The notes: generated by a model not told the origin, from the sequence alone. Numbered from the stretch's first letter, positions 1 to 6,812 are shown. The stretch: 28,274 nucleotides of DNA from an uncultured Clostridia bacterium (GCA_948745425.1 CAPZDM010000016.1:1-28274); one strand, 5' to 3'. A program made the numbers and translations.

Positions 1-321
1 TATGCCTTATATGAGGAAACCATTTCAGAAGAAAAACCTCATTATAAAAGAATAGAAAGTAGTAATTATTCATTTAAAATTATGACTTACAATAATAAGA
101 ATTACCAAAAAATAGTTACATATTTCTTAAAATCAGAAATTGAACAAGCTGTTGGTAGAGCAAGACTATTAAGATTTGATAATACAGTGTATTTGTATAG
201 TGGATTTCCAGCAGAACAAGCAGAAATTATAAATAATTTTGATGTAGATACAAGTGATAATGAAGAAGAAATAGAAATAAAGAACTTAGAAGAAAATACT
301 ATTTTCGAAGCAGAAATATAG
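1..321 (+). CDS. C-terminal end of a mobile-element helicase/primase (5' end outside window)
   Basis: The frame is open from base 1 and ends at TAG, so this is the last ~106 residues of a longer protein. The recognisable part is IEQAVGRARLLR followed by TVYLYSGFP, which looks like helicase motif VI (Q-x-x-GR-x-R) at the end of superfamily 2 type helicases found in phage and integrative-element replication modules. The tail is acidic (a run of Asp and Glu). An ATG at 82 lies inside the frame, but the upstream codons continue the same protein-like composition, so it is probably internal. The family assignment rests on this one motif and is tentative. Confidence 0.6.
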   Translation, partial: YALYEETISEEKPHYKRIESSNYSFKIMTYNNKNYQKIVTYFLKSEIEQAVGRARLLRFDNTVYLYSGFPAEQAEIINNFDVDTSDNEEEIEIKNLEENTIFEAEI

Positions 322-326
322 AAACT

Positions 327-362
327 GGGGGTATGTAGATTGTTCAATTTGCCAATACCCCC
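327..362. terminator. GC-rich hairpin after the helicase gene
   Basis: A perfect 8-bp inverted repeat, gggggtat (327-334) and ataccccc (355-362), begins six bases after the stop codon and is followed by a short T-rich stretch. It may terminate the helicase transcript or protect its 3' end. The T tract is weak. Confidence 0.5.
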
Positions 363-396
363 TCCATTTTTCAAAATTCAAATTTTTCAATGATTC

Positions 397-419
397 AAAA
401 GTGAAATTTCACTTTTTTT
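397..419. terminator. Bidirectional terminator between convergent genes
   Basis: A self-complementary 20-mer (aaaagtgaaa/tttcactttt, 397-416) runs into seven T on the plus strand and has A residues on the other side. It sits between the plus-strand helicase end and the minus-strand methyltransferase, so it can serve both. Confidence 0.65.
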
Positions 420-478
420 ATTATCTAGTAATTTCTATATTCCCATATTTGGATTATGTATTATTCTATGAATTTATG

Positions 479-1254
479 TTATTCTTTATCAACAATTCTA
501 CTTTTTGCTATCTTATAATATTTTGAATCTATTTCACAACCTATAAATTTTCTATTAGATTCTTTACAAGCGATAGCAGTTGCTCCAGCGCCCACAAAGG
601 GGTCTAAAACGACATCCGAAACTGTACTAGAGTTTTCTATAAGTATTTTCATAAGTTCAACAGGCTTTTCGGTTGGATGTTTTTTGTTCCCTATAATATT
701 GGGGATTTTAAGAATATTTTTAGTTCCCATATTATTAATGTACTTTGCCTTCCCTTTTCTTAGCATCAGAATCATTTCGTATGCATTCATGTAATATTGG
801 GTAGGGATTGCATTACCGCTTATCCCAGATTATTATATTTTGTAATTTAAAACCGTACTTTTTCGGCACTTTCCCACAAGTCAAATAGATTTTTAGTATT
901 TATAAATAAATAGCAATGTGTACCTTCTTTTAAGATTCTATAAATTTCAGGTAACCATTCAGAAAACTTTATATCATTGTAATCAAATAATTTACCATTC
1001 TTCGCATTTTTTAGATTATCGCCTACAGCGTGGCTTAACAACGCACTACCATATTTTTTCCCATTTTTAGTAAGTTCTCCCCCACCTCCTGTAATTCTAT
1101 ATGGTGGATCGGTTACAATAAGGTCAATACTATTATCTTTCATTGTTTGTAACACTTTCATACAATCTGCATTAAATAATACCGTATTTTCTGCTCCATA
1201 ATCTGGAGCAACATTTTCATTAAATAATTCATTAAAAAAAGCCATTTTTGACAC
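479..1254 (-). CDS. DNA N4/N6-methyltransferase, full length only if two CGGT sites are read as Gly
   Basis: Orphan beta-type DNA methyltransferase; no partner endonuclease is visible. Motif IV is VTDPPY (about residue 51), and the AdoMet-binding motif DPFVGAGATA lies near the C-terminus after HPTEKP, an order typical of the N6_N4_Mtase family. In the conventional reading it is split into a 135-aa piece (stop at 847) and a piece restarting at 790. The sequence between them encodes GFKLQNIIIWDKGN, a standard part of the family, provided one C is skipped at 855 and one at 818. Both C bases precede a GGT codon (Gly134 and Gly146). The joined protein is 257 aa. The start is the ATG at 1254, behind GGGAG. 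No other damage is seen, so I annotate one gene rather than a pseudogene, by inference. Confidence 0.8.
815..818 (-). other. CGGT quadruplet, site 2: +1 shift at Gly146 of the methyltransferase
   Basis: In the frame reached after site 1, the codons are gat aag CGG taa (stop). Skipping the C gives gat aag GGT aat gca, which is DKGNA, the conserved glycine of the WDKGN segment in N6/N4 methyltransferases. Confidence 0.85.
852..855 (-). other. CGGT quadruplet, site 1: +1 shift at Gly134 of the methyltransferase
   Basis: The zero frame reads gaa aaa gta CGG ttt taa (stop). Skipping the C gives gta GGT ttt aaa tta, which is VGFKL, restoring the family sequence. Confidence 0.85.
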
Positions 1255-1291
1255 TCTCCCTTTATTGATTTTTTATCTAAAATCAAATAAG

Positions 1292-1318
1292 GTTACAAAT
1301 ATCTAAAATGGTTGTAAC
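1292..1318. repeat. Inverted repeat in the methyltransferase leader
   Basis: gttacaa (1292-1298) pairs with ttgtaac (1312-1318), around a 13-nt loop, within the roughly 100-nt untranslated leader between the promoter and the methyltransferase start. It could be an operator or a leader hairpin. No T run follows on the minus strand. Confidence 0.4.
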
Positions 1319-1358
1319 TCTTATATGTGTAGCTCTTTATGATTTTTACTACTCCCCT

Positions 1359-1387
1359 ATTATATCACAAAAAAATTTATTTGTCAA
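1359..1387 (-). promoter_or_regulatory. SigA-type promoter for the methyltransferase
   Basis: On the minus strand, TTGACA (1387-1382), a 17-bp spacer and TATAAT (1364-1359) form a consensus promoter, about 105 bp upstream of the methyltransferase start. Confidence 0.8.
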
Positions 1388-1523
1388 GTACATTTGTTCG
1401 TATAATTCTATAATGGATATATGCTGTAGTTTAACTATATTGTTATATTAAAAAGGTTATAAATAAGGATATTCAGCCTACTCTATAAAGTGTATTTTCT
1501 GTACTTTGGGAATAAAATCAGGG

Positions 1524-1637
1524 ATGCCATATTATACCCATAAAAAGAGTAAAAATCAAAACAATGTTCGCAAGTTATTGAAACGCTATAATCGTTGGCG
1601 CTCTAAGAATACGAGAAAAATATTTTTTCAAAAATGA
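1524..1637 (+). CDS. Possible 37-aa basic peptide
   Basis: ATG to TGA encodes a Lys/Arg/Asn-rich peptide beginning MPYYTHKKSK. The ribosome binding site is poor (only AGGG abutting the ATG). Its TGA overlaps the -35 box of the next promoter. It uses more CGC and CGT than its neighbours. It may be a small accessory peptide, a remnant of a larger gene, or a chance ORF. I do not recognise it. Confidence 0.3.
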   Translation: MPYYTHKKSKNQNNVRKLLKRYNRWRSKNTRKIFFQK

Positions 1638-1666
1638 TTGACTTCATAATGAAAATATGTTACAAT
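1638..1666 (+). promoter_or_regulatory. SigA-type promoter for the accessory operon
   Basis: TTGACT (1638-1643), a 17-bp spacer and TACAAT (1661-1666). It faces the genes at 1854-3495, with a leader of about 180 nt. Confidence 0.75.
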
Positions 1667-1697
1667 TTCATCAAGTTCAAAAAAGAACAAAAAAATA

Positions 1698-1740
1698 CTT
1701 TCATAATGTATCAGTCGGCAAACTCATTACATTATGAAAG
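1698..1740 (+). promoter_or_regulatory. Long stable hairpin in the 5' leader
   Basis: A perfect 13-bp inverted repeat, ctttcataatgta (1698-1710) and tacattatgaaag (1728-1740), with a 17-nt loop, lies about 25 nt after the likely transcription start. No U tract follows, so it is not a plain terminator. A second small hairpin (aatatct/agatatt, about 1750-1770) follows. It is a possible attenuator, protein-binding leader or copy-control element. Confidence 0.5.
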
Positions 1741-1853
1741 CGATGTGAAATATCTATGAAAGATATTACAATAATTATATTAACATATTTTACACCCATC
1801 TTTCAATAGATATTTTGAAAAAAATATTTTATATAGAAAGGTAGGTTTTTTTT

Positions 1854-2391
1854 ATGGAATTAGAAAAAATCAAAAAAGATTGTAGAATCATTACAAATGA
1901 AGAAAAACAAGGAGAGGAGCTATACTTTGACAGTAAACCAGCGTCTGACATTATAAAAGTATTGAAGAAAAATGGATATAGATGGCACAATACCAAAAAA
2001 TGCTGGTATAGAAAACTAAACTATACAGGAACAGGAGCAGAAAAAACAAATTATCTAGGAGTTAAAATTGGCGATATATTCCACTATTCGTGGCGGTTGG
2101 GAGCAAACGAACGCAAACTATTTTCAAGTTGTGGCACTAAAGGGAACAAAACAAGTTGTAATTCGTGAAATCGGTTACGAGATAACAGAAACACAGGGAA
2201 TTGACAGTTACAGAGTAAAAGCAGTAAAAGACAGTTTTTTACAAAGTAGTCAGTTTATAGCAGATAATGAAAAAGGAGTAGTAAAACAAGTTAAAGGATT
2301 AAAAAATGGCACGATATACATTAATATAGAAAGTTTTGGATTTTGCAGTCTATGGGACAAAACGGACGACTTGATGACTTGTTATTATTAG
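1854..2391 (+). CDS. ICE/plasmid polyvalent-type accessory protein, full length only if CGGT is read as Gly
   Basis: The joined product is 178 aa. The N-terminal part contains LYFDSKPASDIIKVLKKNGY followed by RWHNTKKCWYRK, an aromatic/basic module I associate with large plasmid and phage 'polyvalent' proteins. After it comes GDIFHYSWGWEQTNANYFQV, the familiar SSWGYEQTNVDFYQVV type element, and the end SLWD...TCYY is also typical. In the conventional frame the protein derails at WRLGANERK and stops at 2168. Skipping the C at 2094 restores the family sequence at Gly81. The start ATG is preceded by GAAAGGTAGG. The biochemical function is unknown; the family assignment is from memory of the motif. 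Confidence 0.7.
2094..2097 (+). other. CGGT quadruplet, site 3: +1 shift at Gly81
   Basis: The zero frame reads tat tcg tgg CGG ttg gga gca. Skipping the C gives tgg GGT tgg gag caa acg aac (WGWEQTN), the conserved glycine of the SWGYEQTN type motif. Confidence 0.85.
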
Positions 2392-2411
2392 AGAAAGCGA
2401 GGAATAAGAAA

Positions 2412-2837
2412 ATGAAATACAGTAAAATAAAATTACAAATGTTAAGAGAAAAAAATTTTGAATATGATTCAAAAAGAATAAAATCAGCAGAAGATATTGT
2501 AAAAACTATTAATCAATATGAAGAACTAGAAAAAGCAACGCAAGAAAATGTATTACTTATTTGTTTAGATACAAAAAATAAAATAATATGTTATTCGGAG
2601 ATTGCAAAAGGTGGACTAGATAGTTGTTATATAGATATTACAACGATATTTAAAACAGCACTATTATGTAATAGTAATAAATTTATACTTATTCATAATC
2701 ATCCCAGTGGAACAGCAAAAGCAAGTCAACAAGATATAAGGATAACAAAGAGAATAAAAGACATGGCAGAAATTATGGATATGCAACTACTTGACCACAT
2801 AATAATTGGAGAAAATGATTTTATCAGTTGTATGTAA
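2412..2837 (+). CDS. RadC-like JAB/MPN domain protein
   Basis: A 141-aa protein whose C-terminal half is a RadC-type JAB domain: the metal-site signature HNHPSGTAKASQQDI, then LLDHIIIGENDFISCM, the usual end of the domain. N-terminal helix-hairpin-helix sequence is absent, as in the short RadC versions carried by mobile elements. The biochemical role of RadC is not settled. I chose the ATG at 2412, preceded by GCGAGG. The frame is open further upstream to 2343, but only with a TTG inside the preceding gene. The same 'gaaagcgaggaataagaaaatg' type leader recurs before the next genes, suggesting a co-duplicated operon layout. Confidence 0.75.
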   Translation: MKYSKIKLQMLREKNFEYDSKRIKSAEDIVKTINQYEELEKATQENVLLICLDTKNKIICYSEIAKGGLDSCYIDITTIFKTALLCNSNKFILIHNHPSGTAKASQQDIRITKRIKDMAEIMDMQLLDHIIIGENDFISCM

Positions 2838-2864
2838 AAAGTAAAGAAAGCGAGGAATAAGAAA

Positions 2865-3056
2865 ATGAAAAGAGTTACAAGAAATAATATATTAAAATAT
2901 ATTGAAATGAAAAAACAATATGAAATTACAGAAGATTCGCAACTATTAGAAAAAATAAATAGATTCACAACTGAAGTTATTAATAAAGATAGAAAATATT
3001 ATTGGAAATTGAACAGTTACGAATTAAGTAACAATGATTTAAAATATTGTATATAA
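2865..3056 (+). CDS. Small protein of unknown function (63 aa)
   Basis: A lysine- and tyrosine-rich 63-aa protein starting MKRVTRNNIL, mostly predicted helical by composition, with no motif I recognise. It has the ribosome-binding leader gcgaggaataagaaa, identical to that of the RadC-like gene, and lies 27 bp downstream of it. It is probably co-transcribed from the promoter at 1638. Confidence 0.6.
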   Translation: MKRVTRNNILKYIEMKKQYEITEDSQLLEKINRFTTEVINKDRKYYWKLNSYELSNNDLKYCI

Positions 3057-3074
3057 AATTGGAGGAATGAGAAA

Positions 3075-3392
3075 ATGAAAATATATCTAAAACAGACAGA
3101 TTATAAACATTATAACGATGACAATAAATATTCAATAGAAAATATAAAAAAGCAATATGACATTTATTGTAGACAAAACATGTATTTTGATACAAATAAT
3201 TGTACTTTACATTGTAATAATAAATTGATTAGTAAATACAGCAGACATGAAGATATGCTAGAACTAAAAGAACAATTAAAAAATAAAAGTATAAATGAAT
3301 TAATTGAATATTGCACTAGATGGGAATTTAAAGGTGTAATGCTATCGAGGCAATCGTATTATTCAGAAGGTGGAGAAATAACAGGATATTAA
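3075..3392 (+). CDS. Hypothetical accessory protein (105 aa)
   Basis: A 105-aa soluble, charged protein with a ggaggaatgagaaa leader, 18 bp after the previous gene. It contains three cysteines near the middle (IYCRQ, NNCTLHCNN) and one later (EYCTRWEFKG). The spacing does not match a zinc finger I know. The composition fits the other mobile-element genes here. I do not recognise the family. Confidence 0.6.
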   Translation: MKIYLKQTDYKHYNDDNKYSIENIKKQYDIYCRQNMYFDTNNCTLHCNNKLISKYSRHEDMLELKEQLKNKSINELIEYCTRWEFKGVMLSRQSYYSEGGEITGY

Positions 3393-3432
3393 AATATGTT
3401 TTTAATTAGAAGAAGAAAGCGAGGCGGAAAAA

Positions 3433-3495
3433 ATGCAGTTAATTATTATATATATCATTGTAACAATTCTTTTATATTGTATAGGCAGAAAATAA
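3433..3495 (+). CDS. 20-aa hydrophobic membrane peptide
   Basis: ATG to TAA encodes a peptide of about 20 residues that is almost wholly hydrophobic (MQLIIIYIIVTILLYCIGRK). It forms one transmembrane segment with a C-terminal Gly-Arg-Lys. A purine-rich leader (gcgaggcggaaaa), resembling those of the upstream genes, supports translation. It could be a small membrane effector or a type I toxin-like peptide. No antisense RNA could be shown. Confidence 0.45.
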   Translation: MQLIIIYIIVTILLYCIGRK

Positions 3496-3498
3496 AGC

Positions 3499-3609
3499 GT
3501 TCATAAAGGTATGCCTTTACGAACAATGAAAAGAAAATAGAAAAAGCGTTCAAAAAGGTATTATTTACATTTTACAAACGTTCGCATAAAAGTTAATACC
3601 TTTATGAAC
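3499..3609. repeat. Repeated gttcataaaggtat arms upstream of the recombinase (candidate res site)
   Basis: Four related arms lie just before the serine recombinase: gttcataaagg (3499-3509) facing cctttacgaac (3514-3524), and gttcaaaaaggtatta (3548-3563) facing taatacctttatgaac (3594-3609). Each pair is an inverted repeat with one mismatch, and the left arms are direct repeats 49 bp apart. Paired imperfect dyads upstream of a resolvase gene are the usual look of a res site. They may also autoregulate the gene. Confidence 0.55.
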
Positions 3610-3634
3610 ACTTATAAAATGGAGGTAGTAGAAA

Positions 3635-4287
3635 ATGGAAGAAAAAGAACAGGAACAGAAAAAATATGGATATGCAAGAGTGAGTACACAACAACAGCAC
3701 GAAGACAGACAAGTTGAAAAATTATTGAAGGAAGGAATCCCAAAAGAAAGAATATTCATAGACAAGCAAACAGGAAGGAATTTTAATAGAGAAGAATACA
3801 AAACAATAAAAAGATTCCTGAAGGACAGTCCGAATAGTTTATTTGTTGTTGACGCAATCGACCGTTTAGGTCGTAATTACTCAGAGATAAAGGAAGAATG
3901 GCGAAGCATAACAAAAGAGTGTAAAGCCGATATACAAGTACTTGACATGCCTTTACTTGATACACGATTGCATAAAGATTTACTTCGGAACATTTATAGC
4001 CGACCTAATTTTACAAGTTTTGTCATTTGTAGCACAACAGCAAGTAGACAAGTCAAAAAGAGACCAAGCCGAACGGAATCGCAACAGCAAAAGCACAGGG
4101 CAAACACTTAGGACGTCCAGAACTTAAAATTGATATGCAATTATTTGTTGAGGTATATAACGAATGGAAGAATGGAAATATAACAGGAGTTCAAGCAATG
4201 AACAAGGCGAATATGAAAAAAACAAGTTTTTATAAAAATGTAAAAGAATATGAAAAACAGAAAATAATAAAAAGGACTAGCTTTTAA
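3635..4287 (+). CDS. Small serine recombinase (resolvase/invertase), full length only if two CGGA sites are read as Gly
   Basis: The joined product is 216 aa. The catalytic domain begins KYGYARVS with Ser17 as nucleophile, and has DAIDRLGRNY. The long E helix reads GTFIADLILQVLSFVAQQQ, followed by AEGIATAKAQGKHLGRP, the standard link to the C-terminal helix-turn-helix (through KTSFYKNVKEYEK). Conventionally the frame fails after HKDLL at 3986 and a second time at 4074. Both failures are a C before a GGA codon, at Gly118 and Gly147, which are conserved in Tn3-type resolvases. With the two C bases skipped, the whole family sequence is present up to TAA. The RBS is atggaggtagta. Dyad repeats directly upstream are the likely target site. 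Confidence 0.85.
3986..3989 (+). other. CGGA quadruplet, site 4: +1 shift at Gly118 of the recombinase
   Basis: The zero frame reads gat tta ctt CGG aac att. Skipping the C gives ctt GGA aca ttt ata gcc (LGTFIA), matching the family's conserved TGT/LGT start of the E helix. Confidence 0.88.
4074..4077 (+). other. CGGA quadruplet, site 5: +1 shift at Gly147 of the recombinase
   Basis: In the frame reached after site 4, the codons are gcc gaa CGG aat cgc. Skipping the C gives gaa GGA atc gca aca (EGIAT), the conserved EGIA segment of serine recombinases. Confidence 0.88.
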
Positions 4288-4306
4288 ATTGCTAGTTCCT
4301 TTTATA
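4272..4306 (+). terminator. Terminator at the end of the recombinase gene
   Basis: aaggactagc (4272-4281) pairs with gctagttcctt (4291-4301, one bulge) and is followed by T-rich sequence. The hairpin begins inside the last codons of the recombinase. Confidence 0.65.
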
Positions 4307-4425
4307 TATCCCCGCCCTCAATTAAGTGTTATAAGTGTAGAATTTTGATTATATGGGGATAGGCACACTCGCAGTCCTACGAAAAAAATATACTTTTAAT
4401 AAGTAGATTCTCAACAGATTTTATA

Positions 4426-4680
4426 CTATTTTTTATACTCAATTATATCTTCTATATTACAATTAAGGACATTACAGAAAATCTTTAGATATTCTACATT
4501 AATTAAAGTTACGTTACCTTTACAATAATTGCAAATTGTATCATACCTAATATTAGTAATTCTCGAAAGTTTATATTTTGTTATTCCACTTTTGTTGATA
4601 ACATTTTCTAACTTAAAAACTATATTTCCATCTACTTTTATTAAATTATTTCCTATACTATTGCTTTCTAATTTACTCAT
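4426..4680 (-). CDS. Small XRE/Cro-type repressor (84 aa)
   Basis: A helix-turn-helix protein of about 84 aa. The stretch NKSGITKYKLSRITNIRYDT with following YCKGNV..NVEYLKIFCNVL is a compact Cro/C1-type HTH of the HTH_26 kind, ending with IEDIIEY. It is divergent from the gene at 4824, and the intervening 140 bp hold a consensus promoter with palindromic sites, so it probably represses that promoter and itself. The RBS is tagggagtaatta on the minus strand. Typical mobile-element regulator. Confidence 0.75.
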   Translation of the reverse strand: MSKLESNSIGNNLIKVDGNIVFKLENVINKSGITKYKLSRITNIRYDTICNYCKGNVTLINVEYLKIFCNVLNCNIEDIIEYKK

Positions 4681-4733
4681 TTAATTACTCCCTATTAATA
4701 TTTTTAAATATAGAATATCAAAAATATAACGGT

Positions 4734-4783
4734 TTGACATTATACGTACGAAACGGTATAATATATTTATAACGTTTCAAACG
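4734..4783 (+). promoter_or_regulatory. Consensus promoter with overlapping operator-like repeats
   Basis: TTGACA (4734-4739), a 17-bp spacer and TATAAT (4757-4762). AACGGT-type words recur around it: aacggttt at 4729, cgaaacggtat at 4750 and caaacggtat at 4778. There is also a perfect palindrome cgtttcaaacg at 4773-4783. This is the expected arrangement for a site bound by the adjacent XRE repressor. Confidence 0.75.
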
Positions 4784-4823
4784 GTATAGTAATATCATTA
4801 ACAAAAAAGGAGGATTGGTAAAA

Positions 4824-5120
4824 ATGGATGATATGGAGAAAGTGCAGGAAAAGGATTTAAAACAGGCATTGAAGAATCTTAACAATTTCAAAGAAGGTGC
4901 GTATATTTATTTTAACGGTGTAATCGGTGGTAGAATGACTTTCCATAGGTTCGTTGCTAGACTAGACAACAAAAATTCAAAAATAATTATACAAGATTCT
5001 ATAAAAAATGATACAATGGAAATCGACACGACTTATATATCTAATATAATGAGAAGTAAAGATAATAGAAAGCTACAACTATTCTTAGAAAATGAAGAAA
5101 CAATACTTTTTGAAATCTAA
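4824..5120 (+). CDS. Hypothetical accessory protein (98 aa)
   Basis: A small soluble protein. After a short helical start (MEKVQEKDLKQALKNL), the rest looks beta-rich, alternating hydrophobic strands such as AYIYFNGVIGGRMTFHRFVA and LQLFLENEETILFEI. The start is the ATG at 4824, ten bases after AAAGGAGG; the TTG at 4815 is too close to the Shine-Dalgarno. It is followed 16 bp later by another small beta-rich protein of similar plan. The two are under the repressor-controlled promoter at 4734. Function not recognised. Confidence 0.65.
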   Translation: MDDMEKVQEKDLKQALKNLNNFKEGAYIYFNGVIGGRMTFHRFVARLDNKNSKIIIQDSIKNDTMEIDTTYISNIMRSKDNRKLQLFLENEETILFEI

Positions 5121-5135
5121 AGGAGGTTACTGTAA

Positions 5136-5402
5136 ATGGAAGATTTAAAACAGTTACAACAGAAATTAAAAGAAATAGAAGGACAAGATATATCAATACA
5201 ATTAGAAGGCAGTTTACGATTAATATTAAATATTCATAATATGCAGTCTATTGTAACGAATACTATTATAATAATTAGTAATTCGCAGTTAATACGAAAT
5301 GAAGAAATAGAAATACTTACAGACGAAATCATAAGTATTGATATAAAGAAAGAAATTAAAATTGAAATGAACGGAAATTACACAATTTCAATTAGTACAT
5401 AG
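5136..5402 (+). CDS. Hypothetical accessory protein (88 aa)
   Basis: An 88-aa protein with an N-terminal helix (MEDLKQLQQKLKEIEG) and then strand-rich sequence full of Ile (TNTIIIISNSQLI, EILTDEIISIDIKKEIKIEM). The architecture parallels the gene just upstream, so the pair may be ancient duplicates with diverged sequence. It has a strong RBS (aaaggaggttactgtaa) and ends just before a bidirectional terminator. No known family recognised. Confidence 0.6.
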   Translation: MEDLKQLQQKLKEIEGQDISIQLEGSLRLILNIHNMQSIVTNTIIIISNSQLIRNEEIEILTDEIISIDIKKEIKIEMNGNYTISIST

Positions 5403-5410
5403 TTTTAGAG

Positions 5411-5435
5411 AAAGTAGGGTTATTAACCTACTTTT
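5411..5435. terminator. Bidirectional terminator
   Basis: aaagtagg (5411-5418) pairs with cctacttt (5427-5434), followed by T. It lies between the convergent genes at 5136 and 5428 and overlaps the last codons of the minus-strand regulator. Confidence 0.65.
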
Positions 5436-5769
5436 TGGATTCTATATCTTCTTTTTCTATGGCTAACAAACAACCTTCTAACTTATTTTTATTACTTTCA
5501 CTTAGCTTGTTATACCTAAAGATAAGATTTTCTATTTTTTCATTAGAATTGGATACAGAATCTTTATTTATTTTAGGATTATCAGTTCGTCCTAGCAAAT
5601 AATCTACACTACAATTCAAATAATCAGCTAGTTTTAATAATATAATTTTAGAAGGAAAAGCCCTTCCTGTTTCATATTTTGAAATTGATTCTTGCGAAAT
5701 CTCCAAATCCATAGCAATTTTTAATTGATTTATATTTCTTTTTTCTCTTATTTTTCTTAGATTCTCCAT
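5428..5769 (-). CDS. XRE-family transcriptional regulator (113 aa)
   Basis: An N-terminal HTH_3 domain of about 60 residues: LRKIREKRNINQLKIAMDLE, ISQESISKYETGRAFPS, then LKLADYLNCSVDYLLGRTD, the classic Cro/C1 pattern with the closing DYLLGRT. A C-terminal helical tail of about 50 residues (ENLIFRYNKLSESNKNKLEG) probably dimerises or senses a signal. The RBS is aatggaggaattatag on the minus strand. It points away from the membrane-protein operon starting at 5951 and shares a 180-bp intergenic region with it, so it may control that operon. Confidence 0.8.
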   Translation of the reverse strand: MENLRKIREKRNINQLKIAMDLEISQESISKYETGRAFPSKIILLKLADYLNCSVDYLLGRTDNPKINKDSVSNSNEKIENLIFRYNKLSESNKNKLEGCLLAIEKEDIESKK

Positions 5770-5950
5770 ATTCTATAATTCCTCCATTCTCATTGTTATA
5801 TGAAAGTTAATTATATTATAATAGTAAAGTTTGTTATTTTTAGTAACCAAAAGCATTTACAAATATGAATATAAGTTGTATAATTGCGTTAGATTTTGTC
5901 GAAAAATGAAAATTAATAATTAAATTTAGATATTAAAGGGGGGTGTAAAA

Positions 5951-6535
5951 ATGGCATTAATAAAATGCAAAGAATGTGGAAAAGAAATATCGGAAAATGC
6001 AGAGAGTTGCCCTAACTGTGGATATAAATTAAATAAGCAAAATATTCAAAATGTAACAGTTGAAAAAACGAATACCACTAGAACAGGAACAATTTTATGT
6101 ATTATAGGAAGTTCATTGTTATTAGGGTTTGCAATCATTGTGGCATTAGCTTTTTTAATACCTAGTACAACAACAGAGAAACAAAACACAACAGAGCCAG
6201 ACATGACAATAAATGTTACCATAGGAGAAGAAGTAGAAACAAATCAAAAGGCAGTAATAACATATTTAGTATTAATAGGGATAATATCTATTATTATCAT
6301 AATATTAGGTATATTGTATTTGAAAAATAAAATTAATAAAAGATATATCAAATTGTATGGTATAACAATGCTAATATTGTCAATTATTTTGTCAGCAATG
6401 ATGACAGTAACCTTAAATTGTTGTTTCTTATTTTTATTTATAGCACCAATACTATGTTTTGTTGGCAGTATAATGATTTTATCAGGAAATGTGAGGGAAC
6501 AAAAAAATGAATCTAAAGAAGATAGCAAACGATAG
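5951..6535 (+). CDS. Zinc-ribbon membrane protein (194 aa)
   Basis: The N-terminal zinc ribbon has two CxxC knuckles (CKECGKEISENAESCPNCGY). A linker and transmembrane segments follow near residues 45-70, 100-125, 130-150 and 155-180. The run of small zinc-ribbon membrane proteins is common in Clostridia, and their role is unknown. The RBS is very strong (aaaggggggtg). The gene leads an operon of seven or eight genes, and its 3' end overlaps the DUF2752 gene by 29 bp. The same MALI.CKECGKE start recurs in the gene at 6803, showing duplication. Confidence 0.75.
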   Translation: MALIKCKECGKEISENAESCPNCGYKLNKQNIQNVTVEKTNTTRTGTILCIIGSSLLLGFAIIVALAFLIPSTTTEKQNTTEPDMTINVTIGEEVETNQKAVITYLVLIGIISIIIIILGILYLKNKINKRYIKLYGITMLILSIILSAMMTVTLNCCFLFLFIAPILCFVGSIMILSGNVREQKNESKEDSKR

Positions 6536-6812
6536 GGACTTTCAAAATGCACGACTAATTATCTACTTTATACTATTTATTTCATACATATACATAGCTT
6601 ATTTTAGCCATTTTCAATGTGTGGGTTGCCCTTTATGTGGAATGACTAGAGCAGTAAAAAGTTTGTTAAGGATAGATTTTAAAAGTGCATTTGAATTTAA
6701 TATGATGGTATGGATATTTTGTATAATGACACCACTAATTATTGTAGATATAGTAGTAATTTTAAAAAAATATATAATAAATTATAAAAGGAGTTGTAAA
6801 AAATGGCATTAA
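6507..6812 (+). CDS. DUF2752-type membrane protein (101 aa)
   Basis: A short protein with two transmembrane segments (about residues 18-36 and 68-90). Between them, CVGCPLCGMTRAVKSLLRID followed by FKSAFEFN is the DUF2752 signature (CPxCGxTR...A...N). The function of DUF2752 is unknown; it is widespread in gut anaerobes next to zinc-ribbon proteins. It overlaps both neighbours, so it is translationally coupled within the operon. Confidence 0.75.
   Translation: MNLKKIANDRDFQNARLIIYFILFISYIYIAYFSHFQCVGCPLCGMTRAVKSLLRIDFKSAFEFNMMVWIFCIMTPLIIVDIVVILKKYIINYKRSCKKWH

Noticed and set aside
479..1254. Methyltransferase as an ordinary pseudogene with two random frameshifts
   Set aside because: Both breaks are a C placed before an in-frame conserved GGT, the intervening codons are intact, and the same event recurs in three other genes including yqfD. 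Decay alone does not explain this.
3783..3965. Minus-strand ORF opposite the recombinase
   Set aside because: A shadow of the recombinase: no RBS and no protein-like composition.
2094..4077. The CGG breaks as sequencing errors in a GG context
   Set aside because: About twenty CGG triplets in the other two codon phases show no error, and the inserted base follows the coding strand. I cannot exclude an artefact without reads, so it is listed as the main refuting test.
4306..4425. Origin of transfer near atcccc/ggggat
   Set aside because: The dyad is short, no nick-site consensus is recognisable and no relaxase is in the window.
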